Assembly: GCA_031272275.1 (NCBI GenBank)
Contig: JAISUC010000012.1
Location: 66,052-130,051 of the forward strand
Length of the DNA stretch: 64,000 nucleotides
Reading direction: 5' to 3'
Source: Actinomycetes bacterium
GTDB taxonomy: Bacteria > Actinomycetota > Coriobacteriia > WRKU01 > WQUG01
The position numbers were made by a program, and so were the translations under genes. Positions 25,278 through 33,259 of this stretch are shown here, piece after piece. Numbering within the stretch: the first letter of the stretch is position 1; every line of letters starts with the position of its first letter. The notes beneath the pieces were generated by a model. It was given only the letters and a program-made list of their open reading frames with translations, was not told where the DNA came from and made no database searches.

Positions 25278-25973
25278 GTGCGCGCGGCCGGGGGGGACGG
25301 GCTGCAGGTGGACACGGGCGCACCGATACGGCGCAGGCCCTATGATGCGATCAAACGCGCGCTGGACATCCTGTTTTCGCTGCTGCTGCTGATCGTGCTC
25401 TCGCCGGTGTTTGCGCTGGTGTCCGTGCTGGTGCTGCTGAATCTGGGGCGTCCGGTCCTGTTCGTGCAGACGCGTCCGGGACGGAACGGACGCCTGTTCC
25501 GACTGTACAAATTCCGCAGCATGCACGCCCTGAATGCCGCCGCCGAACAGGAACCTGCAGCCGCATCCGATGTCGCAGCCGTCGCCTGTGACGCGGCGCG
25601 CCTGACGCGGTTCGGGCGCGTGTTGCGTGGCAGCTCGTTGGATGAACTGCCCGAACTGGTGAACATCCTGCGCGGCGACATGAGCTTTGTGGGACCGCGC
25701 CCGCTGCTGACCGAATACCTGCCGTTGTATTCGCCCGAACAGGCACGCCGCCATCAGGTGCGCCCGGGGCTCACGGGCCTGGCACAGGTGTCTGGGCGCA
25801 ATGCGCTGGACTGGCAGTCGCGCTTCCGGCTGGATGTCGAATACGTGGACCGGCGCAGTTTCACGCTGGATGCGCGCATCCTGGCGCGCACCGTCGCGGC
25901 GGTGTTCACCGCGCGCGGCGTCACCGGTGCGGGGACCGCCACCATGCAACCCTTCACCGGCAACGGCGACTGA
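25278..25973 (+). CDS. Polyprenyl-phosphate sugar phosphotransferase
   Basis: 231 residues, GTG start at 25278. One N-terminal membrane hairpin (ALDILFSLLLLIVLSPVF) precedes the cytoplasmic catalytic core with [27 protein letters not shown] and GPRPLL, then VRPGLTGLAQVSGRN. This is the short catalytic-only type (WecP/PglC-like) that moves a sugar-1-phosphate onto undecaprenyl phosphate to begin a surface glycan. Its coupling to dnaE is positional only. The sugar is not predictable. Confidence 0.88.
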   Translation: MRAAGGDGLQVDTGAPIRRRPYDAIKRALDILFSLLLLIVLSPVFALVSVLVLLNLGRPVLFVQTRPGRNGRLFRLYKFRSMHALNAAAEQEPAAASDVAAVACDAARLTRFGRVLRGSSLDELPELVNILRGDMSFVGPRPLLTEYLPLYSPEQARRHQVRPGLTGLAQVSGRNALDWQSRFRLDVEYVDRRSFTLDARILARTVAAVFTARGVTGAGTATMQPFTGNGD

Positions 25974-26027
25974 CGGAGACTGACGGACCGCCGGACGCCG
26001 GCTGTGTTAGAATAGCTGCCGCAACGC

Positions 26028-26101
26028 TGGGGTATCGTCTAACGGCAGGACACTGGTTTTTGGTGCCAGGCGTCCAGGTTCGAATCCTGGTACCCCAGCC
26101 A
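26028..26101 (+). tRNA. tRNA-Gln (TTG)
   Basis: 74 nt with encoded CCA. Acceptor TGGGGTA/TACCCCA, anticodon loop TTTTGGT, T arm GGTTCGAATCC. Confidence 0.94.
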
Positions 26102-26159
26102 TGCTCACCCTCCCCCAATCCCCAATCACGTTCGGTCGAGGTTTCGCTCGCAGCTTCGC

Positions 26160-27689
26160 TCACGTCCCCTCGGGAGCCTCAAACACCGGTCCGTGCCCCG
26201 GGCAAATCAGATACCCGGCAAACCGGCGCAGCAGTTCGGCGCGCTCCGCCGCCGCCGCGGCCGAGTCCCGGTTCACGCTGGTCATCAGATACGGCGCCAG
26301 TCGGGCAAACGCTGCCTGTTGCTGGGTGAAACCGCGCGCATTCACGCAAATGTCGCCCGAAAACACCAGCCGCAACGGCTCGCACACAATGACCGCCTCG
26401 CCCATGCTATGCCCGCCGTTTCCACGATACCAATCGAAACGGAGCCCCGCACAATCGATGCTTCCCACATAGGGCAACTCATGGGGGAGTACGTCCCGCA
26501 CCGCATCCCGACCTGCAGTGTTGCCCGCACTAGCCGCATCAGCCGCATCGGCCCCGCCACCCGCAGCGTCAACCGCGACGAATCGCCGGGGTTCCGGAAT
26601 CCGGTATTCCGACAGCAGCTTGCTGATGCGGATATAGGGCGCGTGCTCCGGCTTGCGTTCGCGGAAATCGGGCTTTCCCGCCGCCTCCAGGCGGAAGCTC
26701 TCGATGGCGTCTGCCGTCGCGTAGATGCGATTGAAATCCCGGCACAGTCCGCAGTGGTCGGCATCCGGATGCGTCAGCATCAGTTCCGCGTCGCGCAGCG
26801 CCGGCTCTGAAAACCGTGCCGACAAAAGGGCGCGCATCTCGGGGGCGAAACAGGCAAAACCGCCGTCACAGAACAACAGCTTACCTGCACATTCCAAGAC
26901 AAAGGTATTCGAGCCACAGGCGGGCTCGATACAGTACAGAGTAACCGGCGGGACGCACTCCCCCGTATTGTCGCAGGCTGACGTCGGCTCCAGAACCCGC
27001 TCGGTGATGCGTGGGCGGAAATCGTCGCCGCGGCTGTCCGCCAACAGTTCGGCGAAACGACCGATGTATTCAAAGGGCTTCGCCGGTGCCTCGCCGTGGG
27101 CTTCCAGCATTTGCATCAGGCGGTTGGATTGCTGAATCAGCTGCGCCCGCGCGTCGTCATCCAGCTCCAACAGTCCCGCGATGCGGTTGGCAAACGACAG
27201 GTAGAACACGGTGTTGTCCAGCGATTTTTCATAGGGGACATAGTCCAGCGCGCGCACCGGACACAGCTGCGAGGCCTCCGCGATGAAATCGGCGATGGCA
27301 CCTGCGTCCTCGATGAACAGGCCCATTTTGAAGCCCTGGTAGCCGCTGCCGTCTTCCTGCGAGTTGATATAGGAAATGTTGAATCCACGCCGTTCGATCA
27401 GTTCCAGAATCGGCGCCAGGGTGCCCGGCTCGTCACGCAGGCGAAACTCCAACAGCATCAGCTGGGGGTCGGCTTTGGTGCCGCCGATGTAGCCTATGGC
27501 CTCCAACAGCGCGGTGGCTTCCTCGATGGCGGCCTCTGCGCCACGCACGTCGATGAACAGCATGTGCGAATCGACGGCTTTGTTGTAGCTGACGCGCGTG
27601 ATGTTCAGGCCCAGCCGGCTGATGATGCGACTGGCCTTGAGAAATGCGCCCGCTTGGTCGGGCATCGTGGTGACGAAAGTTCGTTTCAT
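26160..27689 (-). CDS. ACT-ACT-metallo-beta-lactamase fold protein
   Basis: 509 residues. Two ACT domains, the amino-acid-binding fold of regulatory proteins, lie at about 1-70 and 77-150 (KRTFVTTMPDQAGAFLKASR; LEFRLRDEPGTLAPILELIE). A linker leads to an MBL-fold hydrolase (about 250-505) with HPDADH at 307-312, GHSMGEAVIV, FSGDICV and PGHGPVF. Classical MBL proteins have HxHxDH; here the middle His is Asp. It may be an amino-acid-controlled hydrolase, but the substrate is unknown. Two copies of the dispersed 13-mer lie in frame: GECVPP (about 243) and RDVLPH (about 398), in the second case inside an Ala/Gly-rich insert. It is transcribed divergently from the folate gene. Confidence 0.82.
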   Translation of the reverse strand: MKRTFVTTMPDQAGAFLKASRIISRLGLNITRVSYNKAVDSHMLFIDVRGAEAAIEEATALLEAIGYIGGTKADPQLMLLEFRLRDEPGTLAPILELIERRGFNISYINSQEDGSGYQGFKMGLFIEDAGAIADFIAEASQLCPVRALDYVPYEKSLDNTVFYLSFANRIAGLLELDDDARAQLIQQSNRLMQMLEAHGEAPAKPFEYIGRFAELLADSRGDDFRPRITERVLEPTSACDNTGECVPPVTLYCIEPACGSNTFVLECAGKLLFCDGGFACFAPEMRALLSARFSEPALRDAELMLTHPDADHCGLCRDFNRIYATADAIESFRLEAAGKPDFRERKPEHAPYIRISKLLSEYRIPEPRRFVAVDAAGGGADAADAASAGNTAGRDAVRDVLPHELPYVGSIDCAGLRFDWYRGNGGHSMGEAVIVCEPLRLVFSGDICVNARGFTQQQAAFARLAPYLMTSVNRDSAAAAAERAELLRRFAGYLICPGHGPVFEAPEGT

Positions 27690-27741
27690 ACGCCGGTGTC
27701 TTTCCTGTCGCGCGGTGTCTGTGCACTGCCATTATAGCGGG

Positions 27742-27755
27742 TATACTGTTACGTG
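27742..27755 (+). promoter_or_regulatory. -10 box directly before the folate gene
   Basis: TATACT at 27742-27747 leaves 8 nt to ATG 27756, so transcription would begin at or next to the start codon (leaderless mRNA). No ribosome site is present. Confidence 0.5.
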
Positions 27756-29069
27756 ATGACACTGATTATGGGCATAGTGAACGTGACTCCGGACAGTTTC
27801 AGCGACGGGGGCAACTGGCAGGGCGCAGACGCCGCGGCTGCACATGCATCCGCGCTGGTTGCTGCCGGCGCCGATATCATCGACATCGGGGGGGAGTCCA
27901 CCCGCCCGGGCGCAGACCCGGTCGGCGTGCAACAGGAAATCGCGCGTGTCGTCCCTGCAATCCGGGCGATTCGTGACACGGGGCTTGCGCTGCCGTTGTC
28001 CATCGATTCCTATCACCCACAGACGGTCGCCGCGGCACTGGACGCGGGTGCGACTATCATCAACGATATCAACGGCTTTCGCGACTCGGCCATGTGCCGG
28101 CTGGCAGCGGCACACCCTGACAACGACTGCGTACTGATGCATATGGTGGGAACCCCCAAAACCATGCAGGATAACATCAGCTACACCGATGTGGTCTCCC
28201 AGGTCACCGATTTTTTGCTGCAGGGGGCGGCGCGTCTGCAGGCGGCGGGTATAGCAGCCCGGCGCATCATTCTGGATCCCGGATTCGGTTTCAGCAAGGA
28301 CTACCGGCAGAACCTGTTGCTGTACCTGGCGGCACAGCGGCAATTCGAACGGCTGCACGAACAGGGCTATCGCGTGCTGGTGGGGCTGTCGCGAAAATCG
28401 ATGGTGGCAGGTCTGACCGGCATTGCGCGGCCCGACGCGCGCGACGATGCCTCTGCACAGTTGGCGGCGGCACTGGCCGCGGCCGGGGCCGACATCGTGC
28501 GGGTACACGACGTGGCTGCCACGCATGCCGCCTTGGACGTGCTGGAAGGTACCGCGCGCACGGCCTATGTGGCGCTGGGCAGTAATCAGGCGGCGACGGG
28601 ACGTACTCCCCACGATAATGTGCAGACGGCGTTGGACGAACTGTCCCGGCTGCCTGTGACGCGCCTAGCTGCGGTGGCGACGCCGGTGGAGTCCGAGCCC
28701 GCATATGATACCGACCAGGCAGCGTTTGTCAACACCGTCGCGCGACTGGAAACCCGCCTGGGACCGGTCGCGTTGTTTGCGTACCTGCAGGCCATCGAGA
28801 CGCTGATGCAGCGCGTGAAAACACGGGTGAACGGACCGCGGTCCATCGATCTGGATCTGTTGTCCTATACGGACGGGGGCGCAGCGGTGACCTTGGATTT
28901 GCCTGCGCTGACTGTGCCGCATCCGCGCATGTGTGAACGTGACTTCGTCGTCACGCCGCTGTTGGAACTGGATCCGGATTTTCGTCTGCCGGACGGACGA
29001 CGACCGGACGGGGCACAGCTGCGTTACGGGCGCGTTATTCGCAGCTTGCCACCGCTGGTGTTGCGCTAG
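27756..29069 (+). CDS. folP-folK: FolP-FolK fusion: dihydropteroate synthase and HPPK
   Basis: 437 residues. The first 265 are dihydropteroate synthase (MGIVNVTPDSFSDGG, GGESTRPGA, INDINGF, LDPGFGF, GLSRKS), which joins p-aminobenzoate to the pterin. From about 269 follows 6-hydroxymethyl-dihydropterin pyrophosphokinase (YVALGSNQ, GPRSIDLDLL, PHPRMCERDFV), the preceding step. Fusions of these two enzymes are known, but usually in the order FolK-FolP or with FolB; here FolP comes first. A 13-mer copy at 28598-28610 adds GRTPH in the loop after GSNQ. GTG 27753 is an alternative start. Confidence 0.93.
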   Translation: MTLIMGIVNVTPDSFSDGGNWQGADAAAAHASALVAAGADIIDIGGESTRPGADPVGVQQEIARVVPAIRAIRDTGLALPLSIDSYHPQTVAAALDAGATIINDINGFRDSAMCRLAAAHPDNDCVLMHMVGTPKTMQDNISYTDVVSQVTDFLLQGAARLQAAGIAARRIILDPGFGFSKDYRQNLLLYLAAQRQFERLHEQGYRVLVGLSRKSMVAGLTGIARPDARDDASAQLAAALAAAGADIVRVHDVAATHAALDVLEGTARTAYVALGSNQAATGRTPHDNVQTALDELSRLPVTRLAAVATPVESEPAYDTDQAAFVNTVARLETRLGPVALFAYLQAIETLMQRVKTRVNGPRSIDLDLLSYTDGGAAVTLDLPALTVPHPRMCERDFVVTPLLELDPDFRLPDGRRPDGAQLRYGRVIRSLPPLVLR

Positions 29070-29102
29070 ACTGATACCTACCATGGATGGAAAGGGGACC
29101 CG

Positions 29103-30188
29103 ATGACACCGAAAGAACCGCAGGGTTCGAAACCGCAGGACCCGAAGAAAAGCACCGGGAAAAAGGCGCCGGTATCGCCGCGCACGCGCGCCGCTGCCAC
29201 GCCGGATCGTTTCACCGTGCTGTCGTTTGCCGAATACCGCGAGCGCAGGCGCCGCATCGTGATGTGCACGGCCTATGACGCGCCCCAGGCGCGCGCGGCG
29301 GCAGCGGCGGGAATCGATGTGGTGCTGGTGGGCGACAGCATCGGCACAACCAGCTTTGGTCAGCCCAACACGCTGGGGGTCACGATTGACGACATGGTGC
29401 GCGCGACCCGTTCGGTCACGACGGCCGCCCCCGAACTGTTCGTGGTGGGCGACATGCCCTTTATGAGCTGGCAGGCGGACCACAGCGAGGGGATGCGCAA
29501 CGCCGCGCGGCTGATTACCCAGGGCGGCGCACAGATGGTCAAGGTCGAGGGTGCGTCTGCTGATACCTTGCGCCTGGTCAGCGATTTGGACGACGCCGGA
29601 ATCCCCGTGATGGGCCATGTCGGGCTGACGCCGCAATCGGTCCACGCGTTCGGCGGCTATCGTGCGCAGGGAAAAGAGGTTGACGGGATCGTTGACTTGT
29701 TGACCGACGTCCAGCAACTGTTGCAGGCGGGCGTCAGCGCGCTGGTGCTGGAGTGTATCCCGGCAGAGGTCGCGCGCCAAATAACCCAAATGTCGCCGGT
29801 CGCGACCATCGGCATCGGCGCCGGGCCCGACTGTAACGGCGAGGTCCAGGTGTTCCACGACCTGGTCGGTCTGGGCGGCGATTTCCGCCCGCGTCATGCC
29901 CGGCGTTACGTGGATGCAGCCGAACTGATCACGCAGGGTTTGCGTGATTACGCGGCCGACGTGCGCAAACATCGCTTCCCCGCAGAGGAACAGACCATCC
30001 ACATCGACGGGGACGTACTGGATGACGCGATGGTCGCATACGTCGAGGAACTGGTGGGCGACTTGGATGAGTTCCTGGACGATATGGAAGACGACGACGA
30101 AGACGATGGGGAGTATGATGGCGGGACCTATAGCGATGGTCCACAATTACCGCACTTCGGAGGACCATTCGGTGGTTCTCTCAACTGA
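29103..30188 (+). CDS. panB: Ketopantoate hydroxymethyltransferase with acidic tail
   Basis: Makes ketopantoate for pantothenate and CoA synthesis. 361 residues, about 90 more than usual. The core (about 38-300) has VMCTAYDAPQARAAAAAGID, LVGDSIGTT, DMPFMSW and VMGHVGLTPQSVHAFGGYR. A 35-residue Lys/Pro/Ala-rich N-terminal extension and a C-terminal tail of about 60 residues, including DDMEDDDEDDGEYDGG, are extra. The last 17 bp overlap panC and contain its ribosome site. GGAAAGGGG precedes ATG 29103. Confidence 0.92.
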   Translation: MTPKEPQGSKPQDPKKSTGKKAPVSPRTRAAATPDRFTVLSFAEYRERRRRIVMCTAYDAPQARAAAAAGIDVVLVGDSIGTTSFGQPNTLGVTIDDMVRATRSVTTAAPELFVVGDMPFMSWQADHSEGMRNAARLITQGGAQMVKVEGASADTLRLVSDLDDAGIPVMGHVGLTPQSVHAFGGYRAQGKEVDGIVDLLTDVQQLLQAGVSALVLECIPAEVARQITQMSPVATIGIGAGPDCNGEVQVFHDLVGLGGDFRPRHARRYVDAAELITQGLRDYAADVRKHRFPAEEQTIHIDGDVLDDAMVAYVEELVGDLDEFLDDMEDDDEDDGEYDGGTYSDGPQLPHFGGPFGGSLN

Positions 30189-31065
30189 ACGTGAACTGCA
30201 GACCGCCGTCGCGGCGGCACGTGCGGCGGGCCGTCCGGTGGCATTGGTGCCCACGATGGGGGCGCTGCACGCCGGACACCTGTCACTGATTCAGGCTGCG
30301 GTCGCAAAGGCACACGAGAATCGACCGTTTGTGGTGGTGTCCGTCTTTGTGAACCCGACGCAGTTCGCGCCCGGCGAGGACTTTCAATCCTATCCCCGCG
30401 ACCCGGCAGGCGACCACGCCGCCGCATCGGCCGCCGGCGCAGATGTTGTCTTTCAGCCGACCGTTACTGAAATCTATCCGCTCGACCGAAAGCTGCCCAC
30501 TTTCCCGCTGCCCGCAGTAGCGACACGCTGGGAGGGCGAACTGCGGCCCGGGCATTTTGCCGGGGTCTGTCAGGTCGTGGCGCGTCTGTTTCAGATGTCC
30601 GACGCTGACCGCGCCTATTTCGGCGAAAAGGACTATCAGCAGTTGCAGGTGGTGCGCGCCATGGTGCGCGATTCACTGCACGATGCCGTCCGGGTCATCG
30701 GATGCCCCACTGTGCGAGAGCCGGACGGCCTGGCGCTGTCCAGCCGCAATCGCTACCTGTCGGCAGATGAACGCAGGCGTGCGACGGCGATCTCTGCCGC
30801 GCTGCAGTGGGCATGCGGCCGGGTCGACGCGGACGTGTGTGACGCTGCGATTCTGCAATCCGGTGTGCGTACGCAGCTGGAATCGGCGGGGATGACGGTG
30901 GACTATGCAGCGGTGGTCGAAGCGGGTACGCTGGAGCCGCTGGGGCGCATCGGGGATGTGCCGGCACGCTTGTTGGTCGCGGCACGTTTGGGCACAACAC
31001 GTCTGATTGACAACTGTGCGCTGGTTGCCCCGACGGTCCGGTCACAACAGGACACCGCGCAATGA
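30172..31065 (+). CDS. panC: Pantoate-beta-alanine ligase
   Basis: 297 residues from GTG 30172, chosen because GGAGG lies 8 nt upstream and homology starts there (STERELQTAVAAAR). Motifs PTMGALHAGHLSL (HIGH-like), FVNPTQFAPGEDF, FGEKDYQQLQ and REPDGLALSSRNRYL are complete. It joins pantoate and beta-alanine. It overlaps panB by 17 bp and the next gene by 4 bp (ATGA), so the three are translationally coupled. No panD is visible in the window. Confidence 0.95.
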   Translation: MVLSTERELQTAVAAARAAGRPVALVPTMGALHAGHLSLIQAAVAKAHENRPFVVVSVFVNPTQFAPGEDFQSYPRDPAGDHAAASAAGADVVFQPTVTEIYPLDRKLPTFPLPAVATRWEGELRPGHFAGVCQVVARLFQMSDADRAYFGEKDYQQLQVVRAMVRDSLHDAVRVIGCPTVREPDGLALSSRNRYLSADERRRATAISAALQWACGRVDADVCDAAILQSGVRTQLESAGMTVDYAAVVEAGTLEPLGRIGDVPARLLVAARLGTTRLIDNCALVAPTVRSQQDTAQ

Positions 31066-32354
31066 CCGACGCGGTTTTAGCCATCCCCGAGGTCTTGCGT
31101 CCCATCGCACCTATTTATAACTGGCTGCTGACCTGGTTTATGCCCTGGGGTTTGGCATTGCTGTTTCTGACCTCGATGATGGAAAACTGGCCGGTGGTCG
31201 GATTCGTGACCCCGGGGGTGGTGATGATTGCCGCCGCTGCGTTTCTGGGCAGCGCGGTCGGGGTCAGTCCGGTGGTGGTCGGTATCGTTGCCGTGGCGGG
31301 ATCGATCGCAGGTGTCCTCAGCGCATATCTGCTGGGCAAACGCTTGGGGCTGGATGGCTTGCGTGGACTGATTCGGTGGTGGAACGGTCTGGGGCATATG
31401 CCGCGATTTTTGCGTATGAACGTGCAATTCGTCGACGACCTGCATGAATATTTCCAGACCCACGGCAAAAAGACCGCACTGGCGGCCCAGTTCGCCTATG
31501 GGGTCAAGGCATTTATTCCGCCGGTCGCAGGGGCTGCCAATATGCCCTTTGCCGGGTTTTTTGCCGGATCGCTGGCGGGCAGTGCCCTGTATACGGCGAT
31601 TTTGGCATTTGCGGGATGGTTCCTGCAGAAAAACGCACATCTGGCGACCAAGATACTGTCCGGAATGGGTGGTGTCGGCAGTGTCGTGTTCGTGCTGTTG
31701 GTGGTGTTCGTCCTATGGGCGCTGCGGCGCATAGCCCTGCGCCGCCAGGCGCGCAAGGGGCAGTTCGTGCCACTGGAAACCATGACCGATGTGTTCAAGG
31801 CGGCGGGCACCGGCGCCGGCGCCGATTTCGCGCCGATTTCACGTTTTGTCGCGCTGCCCTCGACCAATGATTTCTTGAAAGATCAGATTGCGGCGGGTGC
31901 CTTGACGCGTGCCGACGGCAGACGCGTGGTGATTGCCGAGGAGCAAAGTGCCGGACGCGGACAATTCGATCGGGGTTGGGTGTCGCCTGCCGGTGGACTG
32001 TATATGAGCATACTGGTGTGGCCGGCACGTACGTCCCGTGACTGGGCCCAGCTCTCGATGCTGACGGTCGAGGCCCTGGCGACCGCACTTGCCTGGTCGG
32101 GCGTCGAGGACCTGCACATCAAACATCCCAATGACCTGTATCTGCGTGACGGAAAACTGGCGGGTGTCCTGCTGGAAAGTGATGCGGCGGCAGGTTGGGT
32201 CGTCATCGGCATCGGCCTGAATGTTGCGCGCGTTGAAGGGCTGCCTGTCGGCGCGGCCGCCACCAACGACATCATCGGTGCCACCACCGACAAGCTGGCA
32301 CGCCGCTTCCTGGACGAATTCGCCGAAGACTATCTGTCCTGGAACGGTCAGTGA
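31062..32354 (+). CDS. DedA-type membrane domain fused to biotin protein ligase
   Basis: 430 residues. Residues 1-about 215 are a DedA/SNARE-associated-type membrane domain: MPWGLALLFLTSMMENWPVV, GFVTPGVVMI, the AYLLGKRLG hairpin and FAYGVKAFIPPVAGAANMPF, with about five hydrophobic segments. After a basic linker (RRIALRRQARKG) comes a BirA/LplA-type catalytic domain (about 260-425): FVALPSTNDFLK, EEQSAGRGQFDRGW, GGLYMSIL, KHPNDLYLRDGKLAGVLLES (KWPND in typical enzymes) and VIGIGLNV. One continuous frame with no ribosome site at the junction argues for a true fusion. It starts by ATGA overlap with panC. The N-terminal HTH of BirA repressors is absent. Confidence 0.85.
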   Translation: MTDAVLAIPEVLRPIAPIYNWLLTWFMPWGLALLFLTSMMENWPVVGFVTPGVVMIAAAAFLGSAVGVSPVVVGIVAVAGSIAGVLSAYLLGKRLGLDGLRGLIRWWNGLGHMPRFLRMNVQFVDDLHEYFQTHGKKTALAAQFAYGVKAFIPPVAGAANMPFAGFFAGSLAGSALYTAILAFAGWFLQKNAHLATKILSGMGGVGSVVFVLLVVFVLWALRRIALRRQARKGQFVPLETMTDVFKAAGTGAGADFAPISRFVALPSTNDFLKDQIAAGALTRADGRRVVIAEEQSAGRGQFDRGWVSPAGGLYMSILVWPARTSRDWAQLSMLTVEALATALAWSGVEDLHIKHPNDLYLRDGKLAGVLLESDAAAGWVVIGIGLNVARVEGLPVGAAATNDIIGATTDKLARRFLDEFAEDYLSWNGQ

Positions 32355-32512
32355 CCGATGTCGCGCGGACACACATAAGCGCCGGGACGCACTCCCCCCC
32401 GGGTTTTGGCAACCACGTCAGTGGGCAGGTGGGCGCACGACAGCAATCCTTCCGGCATGCTGATAGAAATCGTGGTACTGAACGTATGTCTTTTTGCCGC
32501 GCTAATACCTGT

Positions 32513-32528
32513 TATACTATCGGTAAAC
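32513..32528 (+). promoter_or_regulatory. Promoter and possible Rrf2 operator upstream of the regulator
   Basis: A -10 box TATACT (32513-32518) overlaps ACTATCGGTAAAC (32516-32528), which recurs as ACCTATCGGAAAC at the cysK promoter. One 13-mer copy also lies upstream (32384-32396). Confidence 0.5.
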
Positions 32529-32561
32529 GGGTAATACGGTGAAAGGCGGCAGGAGTACGCG

Positions 32562-32996
32562 ATGCGAATATCAACCAAAGGACGCTATGCGCTGCGGGTC
32601 ATGATCGATTTGGCCCTGCACGATAACGGCGAATACATCCCGCTGAAAGATGTCTCGAAACGACAGGGAATCAGCGTCAAATATCTGGAGCAGATCATTC
32701 CGCTGCTGAACAAAGCAGGCTATCTGAACAGCTCGCGGGGCAGCAACGGCGGCTACCGACTGGCGCGACCCACGGACTCGTACACCGCTTATGACATCCT
32801 GCAGACCACCGAGGGCACGCTGGCACCGATTGCCTGCTTGGAAAACGGAAACGGCTGCGAACAGGCGCCCAATTGCAAGGTGCTGCCGTTTTATGACGGG
32901 CTGAACCGGGCGATTGTCGATTATCTGGTGGGCGTGACCTTGACCGATTTGGTGCAGCAGGAAAAAGGCACCGAGGTCATCGACTACCAAATCTAG
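32562..32996 (+). CDS. Rrf2-family transcription regulator
   Basis: 144 residues. Winged helix at the N-terminus (RISTKGRYALRVMIDLALHD, SVKYLEQIIPLLNKAGYL, SSRGSNGGYRLARP) and a Cys-containing loop ACLENGNGCEQAPNC (about 91-105), as in IscR and CymR. The next gene is cysK, so CymR-like control of cysteine synthesis is the natural guess; CymR binds CysK directly, but IscR-like Fe-S sensing through the Cys residues cannot be excluded. AGGAG precedes the ATG. Confidence 0.9.
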   Translation: MRISTKGRYALRVMIDLALHDNGEYIPLKDVSKRQGISVKYLEQIIPLLNKAGYLNSSRGSNGGYRLARPTDSYTAYDILQTTEGTLAPIACLENGNGCEQAPNCKVLPFYDGLNRAIVDYLVGVTLTDLVQQEKGTEVIDYQI

Positions 32997-33015
32997 CATT
33001 TCTTTGAAAAAGTGC

Positions 33016-33100
33016 TTGACAACGGGGGAGGGAGTCGTCTAAACTCCTAATTACCTATCGGAAACATAGGAAATGTAGGAAATGCAGGAAATACGGGAAA
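33016..33100 (+). promoter_or_regulatory. cysK promoter, operator candidate and 9-bp repeats
   Basis: TTGACA (33016-33021), an 18-bp spacer and TAAACT (33040-33045) form a good promoter. ACCTATCGGAAAC (33053-33065) just downstream matches the motif at the Rrf2 gene and could block transcription. Then come about four imperfect 9-bp direct repeats of the type AGGAAATGY (33067-33100). The leader to cysK is about 200 nt long and has no frame. Confidence 0.6.
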
Positions 33101-33259
33101 GCCCCGTACTGATAGGGAACGTGTTGGCAGGAAACGCACTGACAGCGACAGCTCGCCTTGCCGTGCACCGGCAGTCAAGCTGTCAAGCAGGCAAGCAGAG
33201 AGCACGTGAGAGCACGCGGTATCGGTGGAAACCGGACGGCAGACAGGAAGGATTGAACC

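Noticed and set aside
21720..25950. Long open frames on the strand opposite dnaE and other housekeeping genes
   Set aside because: They are typical antisense frames of high-GC genes, with no ribosome sites or recognisable domains.
33166..33259. T-box leader before cysK
   Set aside because: GGTGGAAACC looks like part of a T-box, but the conserved AGGGTGGNACCGCG and an anti-terminator/terminator pair are missing.
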